Source: Methylacidimicrobium tartarophylax (GTDB lineage: Bacteria > Verrucomicrobiota > Verrucomicrobiia > Methylacidiphilales > Methylacidiphilaceae). Taken from it: a stretch of 35,212 nucleotides of DNA. The stretch lies in the NCBI RefSeq assembly GCF_902143375.2, contig NZ_CABFVA020000016.1, positions 1-35,212 on the forward strand. Direction: 5' to 3'. The translations under genes and the position numbers were made by a program. The notes beneath the pieces are model-generated. The model did not search any database. It saw nothing but the letters and a program-made list of their open reading frames with translations, and had not been told where the DNA came from. Within the stretch, counting starts at the first letter, position 1. The number at the start of each line of letters is the position of its first letter. This document shows positions 17,044-23,459 of this stretch, in pieces.

Positions 17044-18111
17044 ATGCATGATCCCATGCGGATTCAGAAGAATGTTCCGCTCGCTCCGTTGACGACACTC
17101 GGCGTCGGAGGGGATGCCCGTTACTTTGTGGAGGCCAGAACGGAAGCGGAAACGCACGAGGCGCTCTGCTGGGCTTTGGAGCGCAACCTCCCTCTCTTCG
17201 TCCTTGGAGGCGGAAGCAACGTCGTGATCGCGGATCGGGGATTTCCCGGTCTTGTCCTCCGGATGGCGATCGGCGGCGCGGCAGGCGGACGGGAGAACGG
17301 AAATCGCCTCTTTTGGGTAGGCGCGGGCGAGCCGTGGGACCCCTTCGTCTTGCGAACCGTCGCCGAGGGCATGGCCGACCTGGTGCTCTTAAGCGGAATC
17401 CCCGGAACGGTCGGAGGCACCCCGATCCAAAACGTCGGAGCCTATGGAGCGGAAGTGGCGACCTCCATCCGGACGGTCCGCGTCCTGGATCGGCGCGACG
17501 GCCGTGTCGTGGAGCTTCCCGCCGCAGCCTGTTCTTTCGGCTACCGCAGGAGCATTTTCAATACAGAGGAGAAAGGGCGCTATCTGGTTCTAGCCGTCTG
17601 CTATTCCCTTTTGGAAGAGGGGAACCCCGAGTTCCGCCACCCCGATCTCCGCTCCTTCTTTTCCAAGAAAGATGCTCCGCCTTCTCTCAAGGAGATTCGC
17701 GAGGCGGTTTTGCAGATTCGCCGATCGAAGGCGATGGTCATGGCCGCAGACGAGGAGGACGCCCGGAGCGTCGGTTCCTTCTTCAAAAACCCCATTCTCG
17801 AATCCGCTGCTTTTGCGGAGTTGCAGAGTCGGGCGGAAAAGCGGGGACTAACCCCTCCCTCCTATCCCACAAGCGATGGGAAGCAAAAAGTCCCGGCAGC
17901 CTGGCTCGTGGAAAACGCGGGATTTCCAAAAGGCTTTCATCGAGCAGCCGTCGGCATCTCAAGGCGGCATGCGCTGGCGATCGTCAACCGAGGAGGAGCG
18001 ACGGCGGCGGACGTCATCGCCTTCATGGGAGAAATCCAGGATGCCGTCGAGACGCTCTTTGCCGTCCGAATCGAGCCGGAACCCGTTTTCGTCGGCTTCG
18101 AAAGCGGATAG
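17044..18111 (+). CDS. murB: UDP-N-acetylenolpyruvoylglucosamine reductase
   Basis: 355 aa from 17044; the ATG at 17056 is a close alternative. FAD-binding features are LGVGGDARYFVEA and LFVLGGGSNVVIADRGF. IPGTVGGTPIQNVGAYGAEV, FGYRRSIFN, VGSFFKNP with the catalytic Ser, and the C-terminal IEPEPVFVG with the catalytic Glu are present. It reduces enolpyruvyl-UDP-GlcNAc to UDP-MurNAc in peptidoglycan synthesis. The frame is open upstream to 16900, but that part is not family-like. It is the larger type I form. No Shine-Dalgarno is evident at either candidate start. Confidence 0.95.
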   Translation: MHDPMRIQKNVPLAPLTTLGVGGDARYFVEARTEAETHEALCWALERNLPLFVLGGGSNVVIADRGFPGLVLRMAIGGAAGGRENGNRLFWVGAGEPWDPFVLRTVAEGMADLVLLSGIPGTVGGTPIQNVGAYGAEVATSIRTVRVLDRRDGRVVELPAAACSFGYRRSIFNTEEKGRYLVLAVCYSLLEEGNPEFRHPDLRSFFSKKDAPPSLKEIREAVLQIRRSKAMVMAADEEDARSVGSFFKNPILESAAFAELQSRAEKRGLTPPSYPTSDGKQKVPAAWLVENAGFPKGFHRAAVGISRRHALAIVNRGGATAADVIAFMGEIQDAVETLFAVRIEPEPVFVGFESG

Positions 18112-18131
18112 CCTGCATATCTCACAAGGTT

Positions 18132-18153
18132 GCCGCGGATCCAGCGGCTTTTT
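18132..18153 (+). terminator. Intrinsic terminator after murB
   Basis: GCCGC (18132-18136) pairs with GCGGC (18144-18148) around a 7-nt loop and is followed by five T. It lies 21 bp after the murB stop. The second arm and T-run also form a block shared with the minus-strand hairpin near 21579 (see the inverted repeat). Confidence 0.65.
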
Positions 18154-18207
18154 CGATGCAAAAGCCTCGCTAGGACAGCATTTCCATTCAGGAACCAGCG
18201 GGATAAG

Positions 18208-18243
18208 AGATTGCGGCCTGCGAGCTTCGTTTGCCAGTTCTCT
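18208..18243 (+). repeat. 36-bp inverted repeat, left copy
   Basis: This 36-bp intergenic sequence (beginning AGATTGCGGCCTGCGAGC) recurs on the minus strand at 21478-21513 with a single mismatch. The two copies point inward and flank the oxidase cluster. In both, a cagcggcttttt block begins exactly 66 nt before the repeat, while the bases between are dissimilar. Confidence 0.9.
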
Positions 18244-18261
18244 CGCAGAAATCCAATAGAT

Positions 18262-18624
18262 TCATCTTCCGTCTTCTCCAGCCCTCTTTCCGTGCCCTGG
18301 GATGATTCGTATTGCCCTATCGATATCGCGCTTCTCGGCGGCATCGACTTTTTCTTCATCCGCCTCTTCGAGGAACTCCGCGTAGGCCGGCGGGGGCTTC
18401 CGAGACCGCCGATAGAGCGTCCCGATCAGCAGCGCCACTCCTCCCAGCGGAATCAACGCGGTCGCCACCAGCGTCCAAGCTGCAGCGTCTCCGGGCTCAT
18501 GCCCAAGCGCAGGGACATTCAGCGCCGACCAATAGAAGGCATGCCCAATCGCGAGGAACCCAAGCACCCCGAGGAAGAGGAGACCTCCGCCCACGGACAG
18601 GAGCTTGTTGATTCGCGATTTCAT
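18262..18624 (-). CDS. Small membrane protein of the oxidase cluster (unknown)
   Basis: 120 aa from the ATG at 18624, which overlaps the preceding stop as ATGA; an upstream extension in the open frame is not needed. Two hydrophobic segments (about 9-28 and 50-70) flank a short loop, and a charged C-terminal tail (about 72-120, with EFLEEADEEKVDAAEKRDIDRA) follows. I do not recognise a family. Its position as last gene of the ctaD cluster suggests an accessory or assembly protein of cytochrome oxidase, by context only. Confidence 0.7.
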   Translation of the reverse strand: MKSRINKLLSVGGGLLFLGVLGFLAIGHAFYWSALNVPALGHEPGDAAAWTLVATALIPLGGVALLIGTLYRRSRKPPPAYAEFLEEADEEKVDAAEKRDIDRAIRIIPGHGKRAGEDGR

Positions 18625-18833
18625 TCGATGAGTCCCAATCGGCGAGTCTTTCGCAGGAACCAAGCCCCGTAAACGATTACCAAGAGCGCGGCCGCAAAAG
18701 AGCCCCCGCCCAACCAGAAAAGCAATCCCCCTTGATGATCGTAGTAACCTTTCAGCAACCAACCTCCCAGCCCGAGAAAAAGACAGGTAACGACGGTCAC
18801 GAAGACGAGATGAAACTGTCGCAACGACATCAT
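18621..18833 (-). CDS. Small two-helix membrane protein (unknown)
   Basis: 70 aa from the ATG at 18833; a second ATG follows at 18830 with AGG 6 nt upstream. It has two hydrophobic segments (about 8-27 and 37-60) and a basic end (FLRKTRRLGLIE). It starts a few bases after the subunit IV remnant and overlaps the next gene by 4 bp. No family was recognised; context suggests a minor oxidase subunit. Confidence 0.7.
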   Translation of the reverse strand: MMSLRQFHLVFVTVVTCLFLGLGGWLLKGYYDHQGGLLFWLGGGSFAAALLVIVYGAWFLRKTRRLGLIE

Positions 18834-18837
18834 CAAC

Positions 18838-19032
18838 CTACTTTACGGAGCTGAGTTGATCCATATAGCACCAGAGGAACGCCACAAGTAACACCACCAT
18901 CGAATCAAGCGCAATGCCCACGAGGTAATGGACGGTCTTCTTTTCCGAAAAAAAGTACATCAGGATTCCCAAGGCCACGATCGCCTGCGTTCCGGCGACG
19001 AGTAGCCCGATCCCGATGTTTCCTCCGTCAAA
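18838..19032 (-). pseudogene. Cytochrome c oxidase subunit IV remnant (5' end missing)
   Basis: About 64 codons resemble the C-terminal half of bacterial COX4/CyoD-type proteins: GIGLLVAGTQAIVALGILMYFFSEKKTVHYLVG and one further helix. The N-terminal part with the first helix is absent. The frame stays open upstream to 19149, but those codons overlap the subunit III remnant in another frame and are not family-like. No start codon lies close to the homologous part, although GGAGGA does. It is probably untranslated or non-functional, unless it starts within the upstream open frame. Confidence 0.6.
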
Positions 19033-19282
19033 AGCGGCCCGAGAGATCCATGCGATTGGCCAGATGCTCCGCGTTGGTTCGGTAGAGCTTGGCACCCAGC
19101 CTCCAGAAGAAGCCGAGCACCAACGATCCTTCCAGGATATGGAGGCCATGAAGCCCCGTCATCGTAAAATAGGTCGCGAGGTAGATGCTGTACCGCGGCG
19201 TGAAATTCGACCACCATTGGATATCCCTCTTTGGGATTTCTAGCACCTTTTCCTCGCCCGCAACTGGGCAGAGGAAAACCAT
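19028..19282 (-). pseudogene. Cytochrome c oxidase subunit III remnant (both ends missing)
   Basis: 84 codons from an ATG 17 bp after ctaD. TPRYSIYLATYFTMTGLHGLHILEG is the hallmark helix of subunit III, followed by NRMDLSGRF, where the family continues with Trp-His and a last helix. Here a TGA follows at once. The first helices (roughly 100 residues) are also absent: ctaD ends just upstream and no other frame carries them. A normal subunit III is about 200 aa or more. It runs directly into the subunit IV remnant in a different frame. Confidence 0.65.
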
Positions 19283-19299
19283 CTCTTGATCGTTTTCCC

Positions 19300-21183
19300 T
19301 TATGCAGAGGACAGTTTTGGTTCCGCGACTCTGCTTTCCTCCCGCTCCCACTGCGGCAGAAAATCACGAGAGGCTCCAGGAACGCTATATTCGTAGGCAT
19401 CACGATAGACCTCCACGGGATGGAGGAAGTTCCCGTGTCCCGGAGGAGTGGGGGTGGCCCACTCAAGAGTAGTCGCTTGCCACGGATTATCCGATTCGAC
19501 CTTCTTGCCTCGCCATATGCTCCAAAAGAAATTGATGATAAATGGAATCTGTCCAATCGCAAGAATCCAGGCCGAGATGGACATCACATGGTTGAGCCAG
19601 AGCACGGGCTGCGCCATCTGCCAACCGGCTCCTCCATCGAACCAGCGACGATGCACTCCGGTGTACCCTTGGATGAGCATGGGGAAGAAGATCCCGTTGA
19701 AGAAGATGATCGTCATCCAGAAATGCACCTTTCCCCAAAACTCGTTCAGCATCCGCCCGGTTGCCTTGGGGAACCAGTAGTACATCCCGGCAAAAAGCCC
19801 CATGAGCGCGGCTGGGGCCATCATGTAGTGGAAGTGGCCGATCACATAGTAGGTGTCATGGAGCACCATGTCCGAAGCGGTATACCCGAGTGGCAGGCCG
19901 GTCAGGCCGCCGATTCCGAACATCGGCAGCCAGGCAAGGGCGAAGAGCATGGGAACCGAAAAGCGGATCGATCCCCCCCACAAAGAAAGAAGGAGTACCG
20001 TTCCCAGAATAATCGACGGAATCGAAATCATTATGGTGAAAACCTGAAAGAAGATGCTGACGCTCTGTCCCATGCCGGTCATGTACATGTGATGGGCCCA
20101 GACAAGCAGCGAAATGAAGCCGATCGCGAGCATCGAGTAGACGAACGTCTTGTAGCTCCACAAGGGCTTCCGCGTGTTGTTCGCGAACACCTCACCCACG
20201 ATCCCCATGGACGGCAGAATCGTCACATAGACCTCGGGATGACCGAGAAACCAGAAAAGATGCTGCCAGAGTAGGGCCGAGCCGCCTCCGCTCGCCGGCC
20301 AGGGGCGGCCTCCGACGACAAGACCGTCAGGCGAGAAGAAACTGGTTCCGAAAAGCCGGTCCATCAGCTGCATGATCGCGGCCGATTCGAGCGGCGGAAA
20401 GGCTAGGAGCAAGAGAAAAGCCGTGACCAGCTCCGCCCAGACAAAGACGGGCAGTCGCATCCACCCTAGGCCGGGGGCACGAAGCTGAATGATCGTGGCA
20501 ATGATATTGATCGAGCCGAGAAGTGATCCGGTAATGTTGAAGACCATGCCGATCAGCCAAAGAGTCTGCCCGTTGAGAATCGGTTCGAAGCCCATTCCCG
20601 TGTCGGCGATATCGGCCAGGGGAGGATAGGAGGTCCAACCCGACTTCGCCGCTCCGCCGGGAACCAGGAAGCCCACGAGCATGATCACCACACCCACGAA
20701 GAAGCTCCAAAAGCTCGCCATGTTGAGGCGGGGAAAGGCCATGTCCGGCGCGCCAAGCTGCAAGGGGACGATGAAGTTGCCGAAGCCGGCGAAGAGCGCG
20801 GGAACGACCGCCATGAAGATCATCATCGTTCCATGCATGGCGCCGAAGGAGTTGTAGAGATTCGGGGTCATCACGCCACCGGGAGCCATGTTGGCGCCGA
20901 AGACCGCGGTCAAGAGCGGACCAATCACCGGCACGGGCTTCCCAGGGTAGGAGAGCTGCCAGCGCATCACCACCATCAGACCAAAGGCGAAGAGGGTGAC
21001 GAACAAGGCGGTGATCATATACTGGATGCCGATCACCTTGTGATCGGTGGAAAACACATATCGCCTCCACCACGAAAGTTCGATCTGGTGCTCGTGATGG
21101 CCAGACTCCCGCGTGGTGACCGTGCTTCCGACGCCTTGCGACCCTCCCATCGGATTTCCGTGCTCGTTCTTTTCCTGCGGCAT
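19300..21183 (-). CDS. ctaD: Cytochrome c oxidase subunit I (aa3/caa3 type)
   Basis: 627 aa, apparently intact. Ligands visible: His117 (heme a, GAMHGT), HPEVY (about 315-319, CuB His315, Glu317 and cross-linked Tyr319), His364-His365 (WAHHMY) and GHFHY (His450, His452 for hemes a3 and a). Asp147 (GAPDMAF) is at the D-channel entrance and Lys345 fits the K-channel, as in A-type oxidases. The C-terminus has the usual NPWQATTLEWATPTPPGHGNF. It is the catalytic subunit reducing O2 to water in the inner membrane. AAGAAAGGAG precedes the ATG. No subunit II (CuA) gene is adjacent, and subunits III and IV look broken. Confidence 0.96.
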   Translation of the reverse strand: MPQEKNEHGNPMGGSQGVGSTVTTRESGHHEHQIELSWWRRYVFSTDHKVIGIQYMITALFVTLFAFGLMVVMRWQLSYPGKPVPVIGPLLTAVFGANMAPGGVMTPNLYNSFGAMHGTMMIFMAVVPALFAGFGNFIVPLQLGAPDMAFPRLNMASFWSFFVGVVIMLVGFLVPGGAAKSGWTSYPPLADIADTGMGFEPILNGQTLWLIGMVFNITGSLLGSINIIATIIQLRAPGLGWMRLPVFVWAELVTAFLLLLAFPPLESAAIMQLMDRLFGTSFFSPDGLVVGGRPWPASGGGSALLWQHLFWFLGHPEVYVTILPSMGIVGEVFANNTRKPLWSYKTFVYSMLAIGFISLLVWAHHMYMTGMGQSVSIFFQVFTIMISIPSIILGTVLLLSLWGGSIRFSVPMLFALAWLPMFGIGGLTGLPLGYTASDMVLHDTYYVIGHFHYMMAPAALMGLFAGMYYWFPKATGRMLNEFWGKVHFWMTIIFFNGIFFPMLIQGYTGVHRRWFDGGAGWQMAQPVLWLNHVMSISAWILAIGQIPFIINFFWSIWRGKKVESDNPWQATTLEWATPTPPGHGNFLHPVEVYRDAYEYSVPGASRDFLPQWEREESRVAEPKLSSA

Positions 21184-21477
21184 CTCGGCTCCTTTCTTAA
21201 GGGTGTTTAGTGTTTAGACCGCTACATCCTCCCCTTCCCACCTTACGGAACAATCAACCCCATCTCTTATGAACGCAAGCAGGGCGAAAGGTAAAAAGGC
21301 CGCAAAAGCGCACAGCAAAGAGCGCCTTTCCCTGGTATAAGCGAGCTAACAAGACGCAATCTGCCCTTTGGGGGTAAGCAGCAAAAAGCAGCGACTTTGT
21401 ACGATCAACTTGAGCCGCTCCACCCGCTGTACGGCGCTCCATCTAATCCCACTGGTCCCGATCGTTGAGCGCGTTCA

Positions 21478-21513
21478 AGAGAACTGGCAATCGAAGCTCG
21501 CAGGCCGCAATCT
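21478..21513 (-). repeat. 36-bp inverted repeat, right copy
   Basis: Minus-strand copy of the sequence at 18208-18243, 35 of 36 bases identical. It is in the leader region of ctaD, 66 nt after a matching hairpin/T-run block (minus strand from 21579). Confidence 0.9.
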
Positions 21514-21565
21514 TCGTGTCTAGCCATTCTTTCCCTCCCTGACGCAGAATCGCTTATCCGTTCAT

Positions 21566-21593
21566 AAAAAAAGCCGCTGACCGTGAATCAGCG
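21566..21593 (-). terminator. Intrinsic terminator (minus strand)
   Basis: CGCTGA and TCAGCG form a perfect 6-bp stem around a 7-nt loop, followed by GC and seven T when read on the minus strand. No minus-strand gene ends here: the OsmC gene lies upstream on the other strand. It would stop antisense transcription coming from the fmdB-like gene, or act as a leader terminator before ctaD. Confidence 0.7.
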
Positions 21594-21645
21594 AGGCAAC
21601 GGATCCAGCTTGTAATCGTCACAGGGATGAGGTAGTCGGTTTCTC

Positions 21646-22095
21646 ATGCACCCTCTTCCCCACCGCTACGACGTGGTCGCGCGGGGAGGCCCTACCGGCA
21701 ATCTGTCGGTCGAGGCGGCGAATCTTCCGTCCTTGGCTGTGACAGCTCCGGCTCAGTTCGGCGGACCCGGCAACGTCTGGTCTCCTGAGGATCTGCTGGT
21801 AGCTTCAGTGGCGAGCTGCTTCATCCTCACTTTTGACACTCTTGCCGAACTCTCTCACTTGCCGTGGATCGAGATCGTCTGCCCGACCGAAGCCACCCTC
21901 GAAATGGCCGATGGGAAGCGACGCTTTACGCGCTTCTTTTTGCGCCCTACCCTGAAGCTGCCCAAAGGAGCCAACCCCCAAAAGGCCGAGCATCTCTTGC
22001 ATCAAGCGGAGGAGCGGTGCCTGATCACCGCATCGCTCTCGAGCAGCGTCAACCTCTCCGCTTCCATCGAATTTGCAGACGGGCCGACCCGCTAA
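21646..22095 (+). CDS. OsmC-family peroxiredoxin-like protein
   Basis: 149 aa. The two family cysteines are in context: SPEDLLVASVASCFILTF (about Cys58) and AEERCLITASL (about Cys125). The rest fits the OsmC/Ohr fold. Members reduce organic or fatty-acid hydroperoxides with a thiol pair. The sequence is closer to the general OsmC group than to classical Ohr, and the exact substrate cannot be assigned. GAGGT lies about 13 nt before the ATG. It is convergent with the fmdB-like gene, with an 17-bp gap. Confidence 0.85.
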   Translation: MHPLPHRYDVVARGGPTGNLSVEAANLPSLAVTAPAQFGGPGNVWSPEDLLVASVASCFILTFDTLAELSHLPWIEIVCPTEATLEMADGKRRFTRFFLRPTLKLPKGANPQKAEHLLHQAEERCLITASLSSSVNLSASIEFADGPTR

Positions 22096-22112
22096 AAGCG
22101 GGCCGACGTCCC

Positions 22113-22346
22113 TCATCCGTGGCAGCCGCAGCCGCCATGTCCGCAACCACACGAGCTGGGCGGAGGGGCTGAAACTCCCTTTCGAGCCGTCTGAATCCCG
22201 ACGCCTGCCGAGATGATGCGGCGCAGCGGCTCTCCATTTTCGGGATGATGGGTGAGAGCCGGTGCCCCCATCGGCTGCCGGATCTCGTAGACCTTCGGCT
22301 CATCGCCCTTTTCAGTAGGAACTGTTTCGTAAAGATAGGTAATCAT
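22113..22346 (-). CDS. FmdB-like small zinc-ribbon/Cys-rich protein
   Basis: 77 aa from ATG 22346, which has GGAG 9 nt upstream; the open frame extends further but is not family-like. It begins MITYLYETVPTEKGDEPKVYE, resembling FmdB-type regulators, but without the usual N-terminal CxxC pairs. The middle has LTHHPENGEPLRRIISAG. The C-terminus is Cys/Gly/His-rich (SSCGCGHGGCGCHG) and could bind metal. Function is unknown. It is divergent from the PII-like gene. Confidence 0.7.
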   Translation of the reverse strand: MITYLYETVPTEKGDEPKVYEIRQPMGAPALTHHPENGEPLRRIISAGVGIQTARKGVSAPPPSSCGCGHGGCGCHG

Positions 22347-22470
22347 ACAGACCAACTCCAATGCCAATAGTCTGCCGCAAAACGGTCGGCGCCGCAAGTC
22401 GACGATCCGGCCAAGCCGGCTCTTTTTCGATCCTCGAAGGTGGCACACAAGCTGCTTGTTTGAAGGAAGC

Positions 22471-22911
22471 ATGCGGGATCAGCTTGCGGCACCGGACCCG
22501 GTCCTTTCCTTCGGACTTTTCCAGAAAGTCGAAGCGGTCATTCCGCGTTTTTGTCTCGGCGACCTCCGTGAAGCGCTGGCCAGCCGCGGCATACACCATG
22601 CCCTGATCAGCCGCGTGAAGGGATTGGAAAAGGCGACGGCGGGGGCGGAACGCTATTTCGGTAATGACTATCTCCCGGAGTTCTTGCCTCGAACGAAGAT
22701 CGAACTGATCCTCCCGGTCGAGATCGTGCCCGCAGCAGTAAAAACGATTCTCCGGAAAGCGCGCATCCACGAGGCACAGGACCGGATTTTGCTGAGTCCC
22801 ATCCTGCGTGTGATTTCGATCAACCCGCCCCACGAAGCGTTGAGAGAGAAGGCGGCTTCCTCCGAGGAACAGGCTGGGAAACGCGCGAAGACCGCACAAG
22901 CCCTAGCCTGA
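22471..22911 (+). CDS. PII-family signal protein (GlnB/GlnK-like, divergent)
   Basis: 146 aa from ATG 22471 (AAGGA close upstream); TTG at 22456 is an alternative. PII homology starts near residue 19 with KVEAVIPRFCLGDLREALASRGI. The T-loop region GLEKATAGAERYFGNDYLPEFLPRTKIE keeps the Tyr at the uridylylation position (Tyr67) but not the usual GRQKGHTE stretch. The B-loop and C-terminal parts are loosely kept. The N-terminal extension (about 18) and C-terminal Ala/Lys tail are unusual. PII proteins sense 2-oxoglutarate and ATP/ADP. The amt gene is 6 kb away, not adjacent. Confidence 0.72.
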   Translation: MRDQLAAPDPVLSFGLFQKVEAVIPRFCLGDLREALASRGIHHALISRVKGLEKATAGAERYFGNDYLPEFLPRTKIELILPVEIVPAAVKTILRKARIHEAQDRILLSPILRVISINPPHEALREKAASSEEQAGKRAKTAQALA

Positions 22912-22925
22912 ACGTCTGAGACACG

Positions 22926-23459
22926 CTAAGATAAAGGAGGAAGCAGTTGATCCAAGATCGGCTCCGCCGCTTCCGCCCCTAGTTCGCAAGCCGCCGCTTC
23001 CACGGTCGTTACCACGATGCGGTCTTGCCGCATCTCCTCTAAAGCGACTTCATGATCGACGGCGTTGCGGGAGCCAACGGCGTCGGCCAACAGATAAACC
23101 GCACGCCCCCTCTCCCGAAGATCATAGACCGTCTGCCGAACGGCTGCATGGGTCTCCATTCCCGCGATGAGCAGATACTGTGGCAGTTCTTTGGGCAACA
23201 CCGCTCCCGCCGAGAGGGAATTTCGGGCATACCGTCCCGCCTCATCTCCGGCACTACGGAGAAGCGATGAAGAAATGGGTCCAAGTTTCTGCGGAGCCAG
23301 TTCTGTGAAATGAACCGGAAGCGAAAAGAGTCTTCCGATTTCCAGAAGACGGTCGATCTTCGAAAGAATCGCCCCGGCACCGGCCACGGCTGCGGCCAGC
23401 CGTTCTTGAACGTCCACAACAACAATAGCGGCCTTTCGGCCATCGATCCGCCAACTCAT
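22926..23459 (-). CDS. Isochorismatase-like protein, predicted catalytically inactive
   Basis: 177 aa. The fold is clear: AAIVVVDVQERL with the catalytic Asp16, LLIAGMETHAAVRQT, and VYLLADAVGSRNAVDHEVALEEMRQD. The nucleophile position (family GxExHxCV) is Ala106, encoded by GCC, and Arg79 stands where a Lys is usual. Enzymes of this cysteine-hydrolase family need the Asp-Lys-Cys triad, so this copy is probably not a hydrolase. The start overlaps the lysA stop as ATGA, and the gene is the last of nrdA-nrdB-lysA. It may bind a ligand or a partner; that is inference. Confidence 0.85.
   Translation of the reverse strand: MSWRIDGRKAAIVVVDVQERLAAAVAGAGAILSKIDRLLEIGRLFSLPVHFTELAPQKLGPISSSLLRSAGDEAGRYARNSLSAGAVLPKELPQYLLIAGMETHAAVRQTVYDLRERGRAVYLLADAVGSRNAVDHEVALEEMRQDRIVVTTVEAAACELGAEAAEPILDQLLPPLS

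Larger units (their letters stand above)
21184..21645. other. 462-bp gene-free region upstream of ctaD
   Basis: This stretch separates ctaD (minus) from the OsmC gene (plus). The only open frame of note (21254-21442, minus) has no recognisable features. It contains, read on the minus strand, an intrinsic terminator (21566-21593), the 36-bp repeat (21478-21513), and a second hairpin (arms 21295-21300 and 21324-21329) followed by five T in total. Presumably it also carries the ctaD and osmC promoters. A small structured RNA on the minus strand is possible, but none of the common families (RNase P, SRP, tmRNA) was recognised. Confidence 0.5.

Noticed and set aside
18960-19562. 200-aa minus-strand ORF across the ctaD end
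   Set aside because: No recognisable features and not a missing part of subunit III; it is a shadow of ctaD and the cox remnants.
21254-21442. 62-aa minus-strand ORF upstream of ctaD as subunit II or other gene
   Set aside because: No CuA motif, no membrane helix and no ribosome site; too short.
21184-21645. RNase P RNA, SRP RNA or tmRNA in the ctaD leader
   Set aside because: The conserved cores of these RNAs were looked for on the minus strand and are absent.
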